From JACCYJ01 sp038198775 (lineage in GTDB: Bacteria > Actinomycetota > Actinomycetes > Propionibacteriales > Nocardioidaceae): 64,000 nucleotides of DNA. The notes below the pieces were generated by a model. That model did not search any database and was not told the origin of the DNA. It saw nothing but the letters and a program-made list of their open reading frames with translations. A program made the translations under genes and the position numbers. This document shows positions 24,297 through 33,129 of this stretch, piece by piece (position 1 is the first letter of the stretch; each line of letters begins with the position of its first letter). The stretch spans positions 186,001-250,000 of the forward strand of contig JBBPZV010000044.1 of the NCBI GenBank assembly GCA_038198775.1. The letters run 5' to 3'.

Positions 24297-24899
24297 TCAG
24301 CGGGCCAGGAGGCTCATGGCCTCCGCACGGGTGGCGGCGTCGCGCAGTTGCCCGCGCACCGCGCTGGTCACGGTCTTGGAGCCGGGCTTGCGGACCCCGC
24401 GCATCGTCATGCACAGGTGCTCGGCCTCGACGACAACCAGCACCCCACGTGGCTCGAGCCGGTCCAGCAGGGCGTCGGCGATCTGTGTCGTCAGCCGCTC
24501 CTGCACCTGAAGTCGCTTCGCGTACACGTCCACCAGCCGGGCCAGCTTGGACAGTCCGGTGATGCGTCCCGACGCCCCTGGAATGTAGCCCACGTGCGCG
24601 ATGCCGGTGAACGGCACCAGATGATGCTCACACATCGACCACAACTCGATGTCCTTGACGAGCACGAGCTCCGCGTGTCCGAGGTCGAACGTCGTGCTGA
24701 GCACCTGCTCGGGTCGCTGCCGCATCCCGGCAAGCAGCTCCTCGTACGCCCGCGCCACCCGCTGCGGGGTCTCGCGCAACCCGTCGCGGTCCGGGTCCTC
24801 GCCCACCGCGGCGAGCAGCTCGCGAACGGCCGCCTGCGCGCGATCGTGGTCAAAGCCTGCGGGGTTCCACTCCGGCGGCCAGCTGATCGGCTCGACCAC
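24297..24899 (-). CDS. folE: GTP cyclohydrolase I
   Basis: A 200-residue GTP cyclohydrolase I, first step of pterin synthesis. CEHHLVPFTGIAHVGYIP contains the zinc Cys and the His pair; GLSKLARLVDVYAKRLQVQE and the second zinc Cys in EAEHLCMTMRGV follow. The start is the GTG at 24899, 1 nt after the ftsH stop (TGAcGTG), so translation is coupled to ftsH. A longer in-frame version reaching into ftsH is not supported. In actinomycetes ftsH-folE adjacency is common. Confidence 0.96.
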   Translation of the reverse strand: MVEPISWPPEWNPAGFDHDRAQAAVRELLAAVGEDPDRDGLRETPQRVARAYEELLAGMRQRPEQVLSTTFDLGHAELVLVKDIELWSMCEHHLVPFTGIAHVGYIPGASGRITGLSKLARLVDVYAKRLQVQERLTTQIADALLDRLEPRGVLVVVEAEHLCMTMRGVRKPGSKTVTSAVRGQLRDAATRAEAMSLLAR

Positions 24900-24900
24900 G

Positions 24901-26937
24901 TCAGGCACCCGGTGTGGGCGGCTCCGGAGGCCCTCCGCCGGGCGCCGGCAGGGTGCCGCCGTGGACGTCTCCGTCCGTGCCGGGCGCCAGCACCACCGCA
25001 CCCTCCTCGGCTCGGCTGGAGCCGTTGTGACCGGCCTTCTCACGCGGTGAGCGCACGGGTGGGATCCGCGACGGCTCCCGACGTGGGGACCCGGTCCAGG
25101 CCGGACGGCGGTCCCGCCGGTGCAACGCGGCGAAGATGCCGGCGACCTCGCTCTTGTCCAGCGTCTCCCGCTCCAGCAACGCCGACACGAGATCGTCTAG
25201 CACCTCGCGGTTGTCGACCAGGATGTCGTAGGCCTCCTGGTGCGCGTTGCCGATGAGGTCCTTGACCTCCCCGTCGACCACCGCCGCGACGTTCTCGGAG
25301 TAGTTGCGGGTGTGCCCGATGTCTCGACCGAGGAACGGCTCGCTGTTCGACTCGCCGAACTTGATGGCGCCGAGCCGCTCGGTCATGCCGTACTGGGTCA
25401 CCATCGCCCGCGCCAGGCTGGTGGCCTTCTCGATGTCGTTGGCGGCGCCGGTGGTCGGGTCGTGGAACACCATCTCCTCGGCGGCTCGGCCACCCATCAT
25501 GTACGCCAGCTTGTCCAGCATCTCGCTGCGTGTGGTGGAGTACTTGTCCTCGTCCGGCAACACCATCGTGTATCCGAGAGCACGTCCGCGCGGCAGGATC
25601 GTGATCTTGTGGACCGGATCGCTGCCCGGAAGCGCCGCTGCCACCAGTGCGTGACCGCCCTCGTGGTAGGCGGTGATCTTCTTCTCCTGCTCGCTCATCA
25701 GCCGGGTCCGCTTCTGCGGTCCCGCGATCACCCGGTCTATCGCCTCGTCCAGCGCTGAGTTGTCGATGAGCTTGGCGTCCGACCGCGCCGTCAGCAGTGC
25801 CGCCTCGTTGAGCACGTTGGCCAGGTCGGCCCCGGTGAAGCCCGGGGTGCGGCGAGCGACGGAGGCGAGATCGACCGCGGGGCTCATCGGCTTGCCGCGA
25901 GAGTGGACCTTCAAGATGCGCACCCGGCCGGCGAGATCCGGGTTGTCGACCTGGATCTGCCGGTCGAAGCGACCGGGCCGCAGCAGCGCGGGGTCGAGCA
26001 CGTCGGGACGGTTCGTGGCCGCGATCAAGATCACGCCACCGCGGACGTCGAAACCGTCCATCTCGACCAGCAGCTGGTTCAGGGTCTGTTCACGCTCGTC
26101 GTGGCCGCCGCCGAGCCCGGCGCCTCGGTGGCGCCCGACGGCGTCGATCTCGTCGATGAACACGATCGCCGGCGCGTTCTCCTTCGCCTGCTCGAACAGG
26201 TCACGCACCCGGCTCGCACCGACTCCGACGAACATCTCGACGAAGTCGGAGCCGGAGATCGAGTAGAACGGCACCCCGGCCTCCCCGGCGACGGCCCTGG
26301 CGAGCAGCGTCTTGCCGGTACCGGGTTGCCCGTAGAGCAACACCCCTTTGGGGATCTTGGCGCCGACGGCGTGGAACTTCGCGGGCTCTTGCAGGAACTC
26401 CTTGATCTCACCGAGCTCCTCGACCGCCTCGTCGCAGCCCGCGACGTCGTCGAACGTCGTCTTCGGCATGTCCTTGGTGATCAGCTTGGCCTTGGACTTG
26501 GCGAACTGCATGACGCGTCCGCCGCCGCCCTGCACCTGGTTGAGGAAGAACAGCAGCACGATGAAGATCAACGCGACCGGCAGCAGCGCTGTGAGCAGGC
26601 CTCCGATCAGGCTCGGCTGGGGCACCTGGACGTCGAACTTCGCGATCGCGCCGGCCTTGACCTGGTTCTCGACCTGAGCTACCAGCGCGATGCCCTGGTC
26701 GCCGAGCCAGTTGGCCTCGACCTGCTGACCGTTGTCCAAGGTGGCCCGCATCTGCTGGTCACCGTCGACGAACAAGATGTCCTGGACCGAGCCGTCCGCG
26801 ATGTGCTGGACCATCACGGCGGTGTCGACCTTTTGGTAGCCGTTGTTGGAGGAGAGGTACTGCAAGATCCCGAGCACGGCGAACACCCCGACCACGATCC
26901 ACAGCCAGGGTCCCCGAAGAAGGCGTCTGAGGTTCAT
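24901..26937 (-). CDS. ftsH: ATP-dependent zinc metalloprotease FtsH
   Basis: A 678-residue membrane AAA protease. TM1 covers about residues 11-27 and TM2 about 113-134, with the extracytoplasmic domain between them. Walker A is GQPGTGKT (203-210), the second region of homology contains ATNRPDVLDPALLRPGRFDR, and the zinc site HEGGH is at 425-429. It degrades misassembled membrane proteins and regulators. The extended Pro/Gly-rich C-terminus is typical of actinobacteria. An SD-like GGAGGAG lies about 20 nt upstream, separated from the ATG by a short GC hairpin (GCGGGG/CCCCGC). Confidence 0.98.
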   Translation of the reverse strand: MNLRRLLRGPWLWIVVGVFAVLGILQYLSSNNGYQKVDTAVMVQHIADGSVQDILFVDGDQQMRATLDNGQQVEANWLGDQGIALVAQVENQVKAGAIAKFDVQVPQPSLIGGLLTALLPVALIFIVLLFFLNQVQGGGGRVMQFAKSKAKLITKDMPKTTFDDVAGCDEAVEELGEIKEFLQEPAKFHAVGAKIPKGVLLYGQPGTGKTLLARAVAGEAGVPFYSISGSDFVEMFVGVGASRVRDLFEQAKENAPAIVFIDEIDAVGRHRGAGLGGGHDEREQTLNQLLVEMDGFDVRGGVILIAATNRPDVLDPALLRPGRFDRQIQVDNPDLAGRVRILKVHSRGKPMSPAVDLASVARRTPGFTGADLANVLNEAALLTARSDAKLIDNSALDEAIDRVIAGPQKRTRLMSEQEKKITAYHEGGHALVAAALPGSDPVHKITILPRGRALGYTMVLPDEDKYSTTRSEMLDKLAYMMGGRAAEEMVFHDPTTGAANDIEKATSLARAMVTQYGMTERLGAIKFGESNSEPFLGRDIGHTRNYSENVAAVVDGEVKDLIGNAHQEAYDILVDNREVLDDLVSALLERETLDKSEVAGIFAALHRRDRRPAWTGSPRREPSRIPPVRSPREKAGHNGSSRAEEGAVVLAPGTDGDVHGGTLPAPGGGPPEPPTPGA

Positions 26938-27062
26938 GATTGCGGGGCCGCCCCCGCTCCTCCCACTGCGCTCGGGCGCCGACCCGTGCGGTGGGTCGCG
27001 CTCACTGCCCTATCCAACGAGCGAGGGGGGCCGCAGTGTTCCCACCGGCCCCGTCGGCTCGC

Positions 27063-27614
27063 TCATTGGTGCACCGTCGTGGCCAGGACCGCGACGTCTC
27101 GCAGGTTGCGGTAGCTCTCGGCATGGTCCAACCCGTAGCCCACGACTAACTCGTCTGGGATGTCGAACCCGACGTACGCCACCTCGACCGGCATGCGCTG
27201 GGCCTCCGGCTTGCGCAGCAGCGTGCAGATCGCGACCGAGGCGGGGTGGCGCGAGTTGAGACTGGTCGTCAGCCACGACAGGGTCAGCCCGGTGTCGACG
27301 ATCTCGTCGACCACCAACACGTGGCGACCGGTGATGTCGGTGTCGAGGTCCTTGAGGATCCGCACCACCCCGGACGACGCGGTGCCGGACCCGTAGGACG
27401 AGATCGCCACCCAATCCATCTCTACGGGCCGGCGCAGCATCCGGGCCAGGTCGGCCATCACCATGACCGCGCCCCGCAAGACCCCCACCAGCAGCAGGTC
27501 CTCGCCCTGGTAGTCGCGCTCGATCTCGCCGGCCATCTCCTGCAGGCGGTCGTGGATCTGCTTCTCCGTGAGGACGATGCGTGAGAGGTCGCCCTCCACG
27601 TCGGCGGCATCCAC
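27063..27614 (-). CDS. hpt: Hypoxanthine phosphoribosyltransferase
   Basis: A 183-residue purine salvage enzyme. The PRPP-binding signature is HVLVVDEIVDTGLTL, the flexible loop region MDWVAISSYGSGT, and the C-terminal base-recognition segment YVGFDIPDELVVGYGLDHAE. It converts hypoxanthine (and probably guanine) plus PRPP to nucleotide. The GTG at 27614 follows the tilS stop by 12 bp without a clear SD. tilS-hpt-ftsH is a long-conserved order in Gram-positive bacteria. Confidence 0.97.
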   Translation of the reverse strand: MDAADVEGDLSRIVLTEKQIHDRLQEMAGEIERDYQGEDLLLVGVLRGAVMVMADLARMLRRPVEMDWVAISSYGSGTASSGVVRILKDLDTDITGRHVLVVDEIVDTGLTLSWLTTSLNSRHPASVAICTLLRKPEAQRMPVEVAYVGFDIPDELVVGYGLDHAESYRNLRDVAVLATTVHQ

Positions 27615-27626
27615 GGGGTCAGCCTG

Positions 27627-28643
27627 TCACACCCGGCCGGGACGAAACCACAGCGCGTCGGGGGTCCGCTGCACCCGGACCGGGCCCGGCAGGTCGACCC
27701 CGATGGGACCGTGCCACGCCCCGAGCAGGACGACCATCTCCGTGACATGTCCGCAGGTCAGCTCACCGGCCGGGGACCCTGCTGCCAGCGCGGCCCCCCG
27801 CAGCACCCGGGTCCGCAGCGCCGGAGGAGCCTGCTGCAGGACCGCGACCTCCCAGCGACCGTCGCCGCGGGTCGTCCGGGCGGCCAGCTCAGCAGCCAGC
27901 GCGTCCAGCAGGTCGGCGTCGTCGCGGGCCAGCGCTGCCGTCCGGGCCAGCGCTGCGGTGATGCCCGGGCCGAGGTCGGCCTCGAGGATCGGCAGCGTAC
28001 GGGTGCGCACCCTGGCGCGGGCGTACCCAGGGTCGGCGTTGTGCGGGTCCTCCCACCAGGCCAACCCGGCGGCTCGGCAGACGGCCAGCGTCTGGCGGCG
28101 TGAGAGCCCCAGCAACGGACGGCGCAGCAACCCGTCCGCGGCGGACATCCCGGCGAGGGAGCGCGTGCCTGAACCGCGGGCCAATCCGAGCAGGACCGTC
28201 TCGGCCTGGTCGTCGAGCGTGTGCCCGAGCAGCACGGCCACCGCACCGGTGCCTGCGGCAACGTGGCGCAGGGCAGCGTGTCGGGCCGCCCTGGCGGCGG
28301 CTTCGGGACCGCCTCCTGCGCCGACACACACCGGCACGACCTGAACCGGGTCGGCACCGAGTCCACGCGCCTGCTCTGCGGCACGGGCGGCCACGGTGGG
28401 GGAATCGCGCTGCAGGCCGTGGTCGACGACCACCGCGCCGTACCGCAGCGCGCGCCGAGCGGCCACGGAACCCGTGCACGCGAGCAGTGCGAGCGAGTCG
28501 GGCCCCCCACTGCAGGCGACCAGGACGAGTTCCCCGGGGGCGAGGTCCGCCAGCGCGGCGTCGACCAGCCGACGTCCCAGTGCGGTCGCCGGATCGAGCC
28601 GTGGCCGCGGCGACGGCCTCAGCCGTGGACCCGCGACACCCAT
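27627..28643 (-). CDS. tilS: tRNA(Ile)-lysidine synthase
   Basis: A 338-residue TilS that modifies C34 of tRNA-Ile(CAU) to lysidine, allowing AUA decoding. The PP-loop ATPase motif SGGPDS is at 45-50, LGHTLDDQAETVLLGLARGSG follows, and GLSRRQTLAVCRAAGL with WWEDPHNADPGYARARVR marks the tRNA-binding part. It is short, like other actinobacterial forms lacking the full C-terminal domain. The ATG at 28643 lies within the end of the upstream zincin-like gene, a 25-bp overlap. Confidence 0.96.
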   Translation of the reverse strand: MGVAGPRLRPSPRPRLDPATALGRRLVDAALADLAPGELVLVACSGGPDSLALLACTGSVAARRALRYGAVVVDHGLQRDSPTVAARAAEQARGLGADPVQVVPVCVGAGGGPEAAARAARHAALRHVAAGTGAVAVLLGHTLDDQAETVLLGLARGSGTRSLAGMSAADGLLRRPLLGLSRRQTLAVCRAAGLAWWEDPHNADPGYARARVRTRTLPILEADLGPGITAALARTAALARDDADLLDALAAELAARTTRGDGRWEVAVLQQAPPALRTRVLRGAALAAGSPAGELTCGHVTEMVVLLGAWHGPIGVDLPGPVRVQRTPDALWFRPGRV

Positions 28644-29689
28644 GCCTGCGGGTCTGTGATCTCGGCGCGGGTGGGAAGCCGGTCGGCCCCTGACCAGACC
28701 GCGTTGAAGCCGCTGATGCCGACGGCGTCCACGACGCCTCGCACGAAGACCGCGCCCTCGGCGTACTGGCGCATCTTGGCCTCGAGGCCCAGCACCCGCC
28801 GCAGCAGGACGTCCATCGACGACATGCCCTTGCGGCGGCGGTCGAAGCGCTCGCGGATCGTGGCGACGGTGGGGACGACGCCCGGTCCGACACCGTCCAT
28901 GACGACGTCGGCATGGCCCTCCAGCAGCGACATCACCGCGGTCACCTGGTGGATGACGTCGCGCTGGCGCGGCGTCGTGACGGCATCCACCAGGGAGGAG
29001 TCCGGGTCGCCGCGTAGCGCCTTGGCGAGCGCTGTGAGCCCGTCGGTGAGCAGCCGTCGCAGCCGGTCCGGGTCCAGGTCGGTCTCCGCCAGGAAGGACC
29101 CGACGAGCCCGAGCAGGTGGTCACGAAGCCACGGCACGGCGGTGAACTGCACCCGGTGGGTCTCCTCGTGCAGGCACACCCACAACGAGAAGTCGGCCGC
29201 CTCGACCGAGAGCTCCCGCTGGGTGGCGACGATGTTCGGTGCGACCAGCAGCATCCGACCGGTCGACCCCGGCCCACCCTCCCAGAACGGATCGAACTGC
29301 CCCAGCACCTTGTGTGCCAAGAAGGCCAGCAGGGCACCGGCTTCGGCACCGGTCACGCGGGAGCCGATCATCGCGGCCAGCGCGCTCGGGGCCGAGTGTT
29401 GGGCGGCCGCCTTGTCCAGCAGGGGCTGCATCACGGTGGCGAACCCGTCGGCGTTGGCCTGCACCCAACTGGCCCGATCCACTACCAGGACCGGCGCCGT
29501 AGCGGAGCGCGCCTGCAGACCGGTGTAGTCCCGGACGTGCGCCTCGGCGCGCTCGGCGTCGCCTCGCAGCCGCGCCACGACCTCGTCCGCCTCGTCGCCG
29601 GCGATCTCGGGGCCGGGTCTCAGCAGCGACCGCGCGGTCGTCACCGCAAAGTCCCAGTCGACGAGCTGGTGCCCACCTGGTGCCGTCAT
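28619..29689 (-). CDS. Zincin-like metallopeptidase family protein (DUF2342)
   Basis: A 356-residue member of the actinobacterial DUF2342 family, sometimes named after coenzyme F420 biosynthesis although no F420 gene is nearby. HEETH at 174-178 (in WVCLHEETHRVQF) is a zinc-metallopeptidase-type HExxH motif, and VTAVMSLLEGHADVVMD provides a likely third ligand region. Peptidase activity is not established for the family. The ATG at 29689 follows TACGGT by 6 nt (leaderless). It overlaps tilS by 25 bp at its end. A longer in-frame extension through dacB is spurious. Confidence 0.87.
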   Translation of the reverse strand: MTAPGGHQLVDWDFAVTTARSLLRPGPEIAGDEADEVVARLRGDAERAEAHVRDYTGLQARSATAPVLVVDRASWVQANADGFATVMQPLLDKAAAQHSAPSALAAMIGSRVTGAEAGALLAFLAHKVLGQFDPFWEGGPGSTGRMLLVAPNIVATQRELSVEAADFSLWVCLHEETHRVQFTAVPWLRDHLLGLVGSFLAETDLDPDRLRRLLTDGLTALAKALRGDPDSSLVDAVTTPRQRDVIHQVTAVMSLLEGHADVVMDGVGPGVVPTVATIRERFDRRRKGMSSMDVLLRRVLGLEAKMRQYAEGAVFVRGVVDAVGISGFNAVWSGADRLPTRAEITDPQAWVSRVHG

Positions 29690-29695
29690 GGTCCC

Positions 29696-29701
29696 ACCGT
29701 A
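29696..29701 (-). promoter_or_regulatory. -10 box of the DUF2342 gene (leaderless)
   Basis: TACGGT on the minus strand, 6 nt before the ATG at 29689, within the 16-bp gap after dacB. It would drive the zincin-tilS-hpt run independently of dacB. Confidence 0.5.
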
Positions 29702-29705
29702 CGGT

Positions 29706-31088
29706 CTAGCCGGCGCTGGCAGCGCAGCCGCAGGACGCCACGGCGGCGGCGATGCGGTCGAGCTGGTCCCGGGCGGCGAGCGTGTCCTTGATGCGAACCC
29801 GGTCGGCGAGGGCGACGAACGCCAGCTCCGAACCGTCCTTGTCGACAGTCGCGCCGACGAGTGCGTTGACGTGTGCCAGCGTGCCGGTCTTCGCCCGCGC
29901 GTAGCCGCGCCCGCTGCGGGCGGCGGGGGTGCTGAACCGGTAGGCCAGGCTGCCGCTGAAGCCGGCCACCGGCAAGCCGGCGATGACGCCCCGCAGCTGC
30001 GGGTGGCTGCGGTCTGCTGCGACGGCGATCGCGGCGAGCAGGGCTCGCGTCGTGACCCGATCGGAGCGCGCGAGCCCGCTGCCGTCGTAGAGCCTGAGCC
30101 CCCGCCAAGGGATCCCGAGCGGCACCAGGACCGCCCGCAGCGCCGCGACGCCCCCGGAGAAGGAGCCGGGCCGGCCGGTCGCGATCGCAAGGTCTCGCAG
30201 CAGCACCTCGGCTCCTTCGTTGTCGCTGCGTTCGAGCACGGATTGCACGATCTGCTCCAACGGTGGACTGCGCACGGTGGCGAGCGCCCCGCCGGCAGAG
30301 CTGGTCACCACCGCGACCGGCCTGCCGCTCACGCGTACGCCGCGCGCCCGCAAGGCAGCGGCGAAGTCCTGTGCAGCCGCTCTCGCGGGGTCCGCCACCC
30401 GCTGCGTTCCCACCACACCCTGGTCGACCCACAGGGCCGAGATGGGGGTGACCACCTGGTCGGGGACGTAGCTCGGCTCCCACCGAGGGCTGACCGCCGG
30501 CCCCGAGAACAGGCCGGCGTCGTATCCGACCCGTACCTCCCGGTGGTGCGCCGTGCGCAGCGAGCGCACGGTTCGGGTGACCAGCGTCGACAACGTGGCA
30601 GGCCGCGGATAGGCGCCGGTCGACGCCGGCGGCGGGCGACGCGCCAGCAGGGGGTCGCCACCGCCGACGAGCACGACCCTGGGCCGGCGGGCTCGAGGCT
30701 GCGCCTCGACGACCCGGGTGGCGAAGGTCCGGTCCGGTCCCAGGACGGCCAGAGCCGCCAGCGTGGTCAGCAGCTTCAGCGTGGAGGCTGGGGTGTACCT
30801 GCGCTGATCGCCCCGCGCCCACACCAACCGCCCACGGCGCAGGTCGTACGCGGCGAAGCCGACCCGCCCGCCGAGCCTCGGGTCGGCGAGCAGCGGGCCG
30901 ATCCGGCTGGCGAGCCTCCCCGGGCCGACCGGGGGCCCGTGCGCGGCCTCCAGGACCGGCCGTGGCGGCAGCGGCGTCGGGAGGGCCAGCCCGTCCGACG
31001 CGGGCGGCTCCGGCACGATCGGTGCCCCCAGCGCCAGCACGGCGATGGCCGCGGCCGCGACGCCTCGGGTTCGGCCGGTGGCGCCCAC
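29706..31088 (-). CDS. dacB: D-alanyl-D-alanine carboxypeptidase/endopeptidase (DacB/PBP4 type)
   Basis: A 460-residue class C low-molecular-weight penicillin-binding protein (peptidase S13). A signal-like hydrophobic start (GVAAAAIAVLALGAPIV, about 9-25) precedes the active site STLK (102-105), the SDN motif (SVLERSDNEGAEV) and KTG (AKTGTLAHVNA). It trims or cleaves peptidoglycan cross-links outside the membrane. The GTG at 31088 is chosen because TAGTGT lies 7 nt upstream and the signal peptide begins soon after; longer frames overlap ppa. Divergent from ppa. Confidence 0.92.
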   Translation of the reverse strand: MGATGRTRGVAAAAIAVLALGAPIVPEPPASDGLALPTPLPPRPVLEAAHGPPVGPGRLASRIGPLLADPRLGGRVGFAAYDLRRGRLVWARGDQRRYTPASTLKLLTTLAALAVLGPDRTFATRVVEAQPRARRPRVVLVGGGDPLLARRPPPASTGAYPRPATLSTLVTRTVRSLRTAHHREVRVGYDAGLFSGPAVSPRWEPSYVPDQVVTPISALWVDQGVVGTQRVADPARAAAQDFAAALRARGVRVSGRPVAVVTSSAGGALATVRSPPLEQIVQSVLERSDNEGAEVLLRDLAIATGRPGSFSGGVAALRAVLVPLGIPWRGLRLYDGSGLARSDRVTTRALLAAIAVAADRSHPQLRGVIAGLPVAGFSGSLAYRFSTPAARSGRGYARAKTGTLAHVNALVGATVDKDGSELAFVALADRVRIKDTLAARDQLDRIAAAVASCGCAASAG

Positions 31089-31095
31089 GTGCGCG

Positions 31096-31105
31096 ACACT
31101 AGTGC
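31096..31105. promoter_or_regulatory. Overlapping -10 boxes for dacB and ppa
   Basis: The palindrome CACTAGTG (31097-31104) supplies TAGTGT on the minus strand (31101-31096), 7 nt before the dacB GTG, and TAGTGC on the plus strand (31100-31105), about 35 nt before ppa. The dacB side looks leaderless; the ppa side has a leader with GGAAGG. Confidence 0.4.
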
Positions 31106-31140
31106 GGCGATCGATTCCAGTGCGACCGGAAGGCCCTGCC

Positions 31141-31626
31141 GTGAACTTCGACGTCACCGTGGAGATTCCCAAGGGGCAGCGCAACAAGTACGAGATGGAT
31201 CACGTGAGCGGCCGAATCCGGCTGGACCGTACGCTCTTCACCGCCACGCAGTACCCCGCCGACTACGGCTATATCGACGGCACGCTGGGGCTCGACGGTG
31301 ACCCGCTCGACGCCCTGGTCCTGCTGCCCGAACCCACGTTCCCGGGTTGCCTGATCGCCTGCCGCGCCATCGGGATGTATCGGATGACCGACGAGGCCGG
31401 CCGCGACGACAAGGTGCTGGCGGTGCCGTACAGCGACGTCCGGCAAGAGCATCTGCGCGACATCCACCACCTGCCGGAGTTCCAGCGACGAGAGATCGAG
31501 CACTTCTTCTTGATCTACAAGGACCTCGAGCCCGGCAAGTCGGTCGACGGCGCAACCTGGGCCGGGCGACGCGACGCCGAAGCCGAGGTCCGCGCCAGCC
31601 TTCAGCGGCACCAAGAGCACCGCTGA
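31141..31626 (+). CDS. ppa: Inorganic pyrophosphatase (family I)
   Basis: A 161-residue soluble pyrophosphatase that hydrolyses PPi from biosynthetic reactions. VTVEIPKGQRNKYEMDH, YPADYGYIDGT and the metal-binding DGDPLDALVLLPEP are characteristic. It starts at GTG 31141 with GGAAGG 7 nt upstream. It diverges from dacB and converges with the NlpC/P60 gene 3 bp away. The window also encodes a membrane proton-pumping pyrophosphatase (hppA). Confidence 0.97.
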   Translation: MNFDVTVEIPKGQRNKYEMDHVSGRIRLDRTLFTATQYPADYGYIDGTLGLDGDPLDALVLLPEPTFPGCLIACRAIGMYRMTDEAGRDDKVLAVPYSDVRQEHLRDIHHLPEFQRREIEHFFLIYKDLEPGKSVDGATWAGRRDAEAEVRASLQRHQEHR

Positions 31627-31629
31627 CCG

Positions 31630-33033
31630 CTACACCCGGGTGAAGAGGTCCGGAGCGATCCAGGAGTACATCGAGACGTACTCGACGGTTCGGCCGGGGC
31701 GCGGAGCCTCGATCAACATCCCGCCGCCGGCGTAGAGCGCCACGTGATAGATCGAGCTGGGGCTGCCGTCGGAGCTCCAGAACAGCAGGTCTCCCGGCTG
31801 CAGCTGCGATGCCGAGATCGGTGTCGTCGCGTAGTACTGGGCGACGCCCCAGTGCGGTATCGAGACCCCGGCGGCGCCCCAGGCGCCCATCGTCAGGCCC
31901 GAGCAGTCCCAGGAGTCCGGTCCGGCCGCCCCCCAGACGTACGGCTCACCGAGCTGTGCCTTCGCGAACGCGATCGCGGCCGCAGCCCCCTGGGCCGTCG
32001 GTGGCGGTGCTGGCGGCGGTGGGGCAGGCGGGGGGGTGGGAGTCGGGGTTGGGGATGGGGTGGGGGACGGCGTCGGCGTTGGATCTGGAGTTGGCGTAGG
32101 TGTCGGGGACGGCGCAGGTGTCGGGGAGGGTTCGGGCGTGGGAGACGGCACGGGCGTGGGGGACGGCTGCGGTGACGGGGCCTGCTGGGCAGCCCGTTGC
32201 GCCTGACGCTGCGCTTGCTGCTGGGCCCGCTGCTGCGCCTGTTGGCGAGCGGCCGCCGCGGCGGCCTGGGCGGCGGCCTCCTCGGCCGCCTTCTGCTCCA
32301 GGGCCTGCTGACGCTGCTGGGCGAGCGCCACCGACGTGTGCTGGAGTTGCGCGAGTGAGGCGATGAGCTGGTCGCGCTGAGCGGTGATGCTGTTGACGGC
32401 CGAGTTCGCCTTGCCGACCGCCTGCGCGGCTGCCTCCTTCGCCGCGGCCGCGGCCTGTGCGGCCCTCCGGCGGTCCGCCAGCGCCGCAACGGCCTGACCC
32501 TGGAGCACTCGGGCAACCGACTCGGTGGACTGGTACTGACCGAGGTACGTCTGCAGCGCACCGGTGACGCTGTAGTAGGCGTTCATCTGGTCCAGCAGTG
32601 CCGTGCGGTTGGAGTCGGCCAACAGCACTCCGAGGCTGTTCAGCGAGCCACCACTTTGGTAGCTGCGAACGGTTGCCGCCGCGACCTGCTTCCGAAGCCG
32701 TGCGGCGCCTCTCGCTGCGGTGTCGGCGCGTTCGCGGGCCCGTTCGGCTGCTTGGCGAGCCTGCTCCAGCTGGTAGCGGGCGCCATCCCACACCTCGACC
32801 GCCTTGCCGGCTTCGACCGAGACCTGTTGCAGTCGCGCGCTTGCCAGCGCGAGCTGGGCCCTGATCACCCCCACCCGGTCGCCCGTGGCCCGCACCGCGC
32901 CCTGCGCCTGCTGCACATCCCGGCGGCTGGGATAGGGGTGGTTGTCGGCACTGGCGGCCGGCAGCGACCCGCCGCCAAGCAGCGTGGTCACCAGCACGAA
33001 GGCGAGCGTTGGGTTGCGTTTCCACCTCGACAT
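31630..33033 (-). CDS. NlpC/P60-family peptidoglycan hydrolase
   Basis: A 467-residue secreted cell-wall endopeptidase. A signal peptide covers about residues 1-29 (TLAFVLVTTLLGGGSLPAASA); a long Ala/Gln/Arg-rich coiled coil follows (about 35-290), then a Pro/Thr/Ser-rich linker, then the NlpC/P60 domain with the catalytic Cys in DSWDCSGLTMGAW and His in SIYHVALYAGG. It resembles RipA-like enzymes, whose coiled coil may restrain activity until activated at the septum. The ATG at 33033 lies just after a TTACC-GAA-GGTAA palindrome (33036-33048). It converges with ppa, ending 3 bp from it. Confidence 0.92.
   Translation of the reverse strand: MSRWKRNPTLAFVLVTTLLGGGSLPAASADNHPYPSRRDVQQAQGAVRATGDRVGVIRAQLALASARLQQVSVEAGKAVEVWDGARYQLEQARQAAERARERADTAARGAARLRKQVAAATVRSYQSGGSLNSLGVLLADSNRTALLDQMNAYYSVTGALQTYLGQYQSTESVARVLQGQAVAALADRRRAAQAAAAAKEAAAQAVGKANSAVNSITAQRDQLIASLAQLQHTSVALAQQRQQALEQKAAEEAAAQAAAAAARQQAQQRAQQQAQRQAQRAAQQAPSPQPSPTPVPSPTPEPSPTPAPSPTPTPTPDPTPTPSPTPSPTPTPTPPPAPPPPAPPPTAQGAAAAIAFAKAQLGEPYVWGAAGPDSWDCSGLTMGAWGAAGVSIPHWGVAQYYATTPISASQLQPGDLLFWSSDGSPSSIYHVALYAGGGMLIEAPRPGRTVEYVSMYSWIAPDLFTRV
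31990..32180 (-). repeat. Coding low-complexity Pro/Thr/Ser repeat (linker of NlpC/P60 protein)
   Basis: Degenerate short tandem repeats encoding SPTP, TPTP and PPAP units between the coiled coil and catalytic domain. Such linkers typically span the cell wall in secreted actinobacterial hydrolases. The repeat may vary in length between strains. Confidence 0.8.
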
Positions 33034-33084
33034 GATTACCGAAGGTAAACCACATCAGCCCCAATGTGAACACTCGCCTCAACA

Positions 33085-33099
33085 ATCACAGGAGTCACA
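33085..33099. promoter_or_regulatory. Direct repeat upstream of the NlpC/P60 gene (MtrA-box-like)
   Basis: ATCACAGGAGTCACA: two TCACA-type units with a 9-bp period, about 55 bp upstream of the start. Spaced TCACA/GTAAC direct repeats recall the loose binding pattern reported for the response regulator MtrA, which controls cell-wall hydrolases in actinobacteria. The identification is speculative. Confidence 0.25.
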
Positions 33100-33129
33100 C
33101 GGCGTGTCAGCTTGCAAACTACAAGGCTG

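Noticed and set aside
28619..30190. Extended form of the DUF2342 protein starting inside dacB
   Set aside because: The extra N-terminal part is Ala/Arg/Ser-rich dacB shadow; ATG 29689 has a promoter box and matches the family start.
31990..32180. Tandem repeats suggestive of a CRISPR or minisatellite
   Set aside because: They are in frame and encode the Pro/Thr linker of a secreted hydrolase; no spacers or uniform repeats.
33034..33129. Possible c-di-AMP (ydaO-type) riboswitch before the NlpC/P60 gene
   Set aside because: Such riboswitches precede cell-wall hydrolase genes in actinobacteria, but the 96-bp leader is too short and lacks the conserved ydaO sequence blocks.
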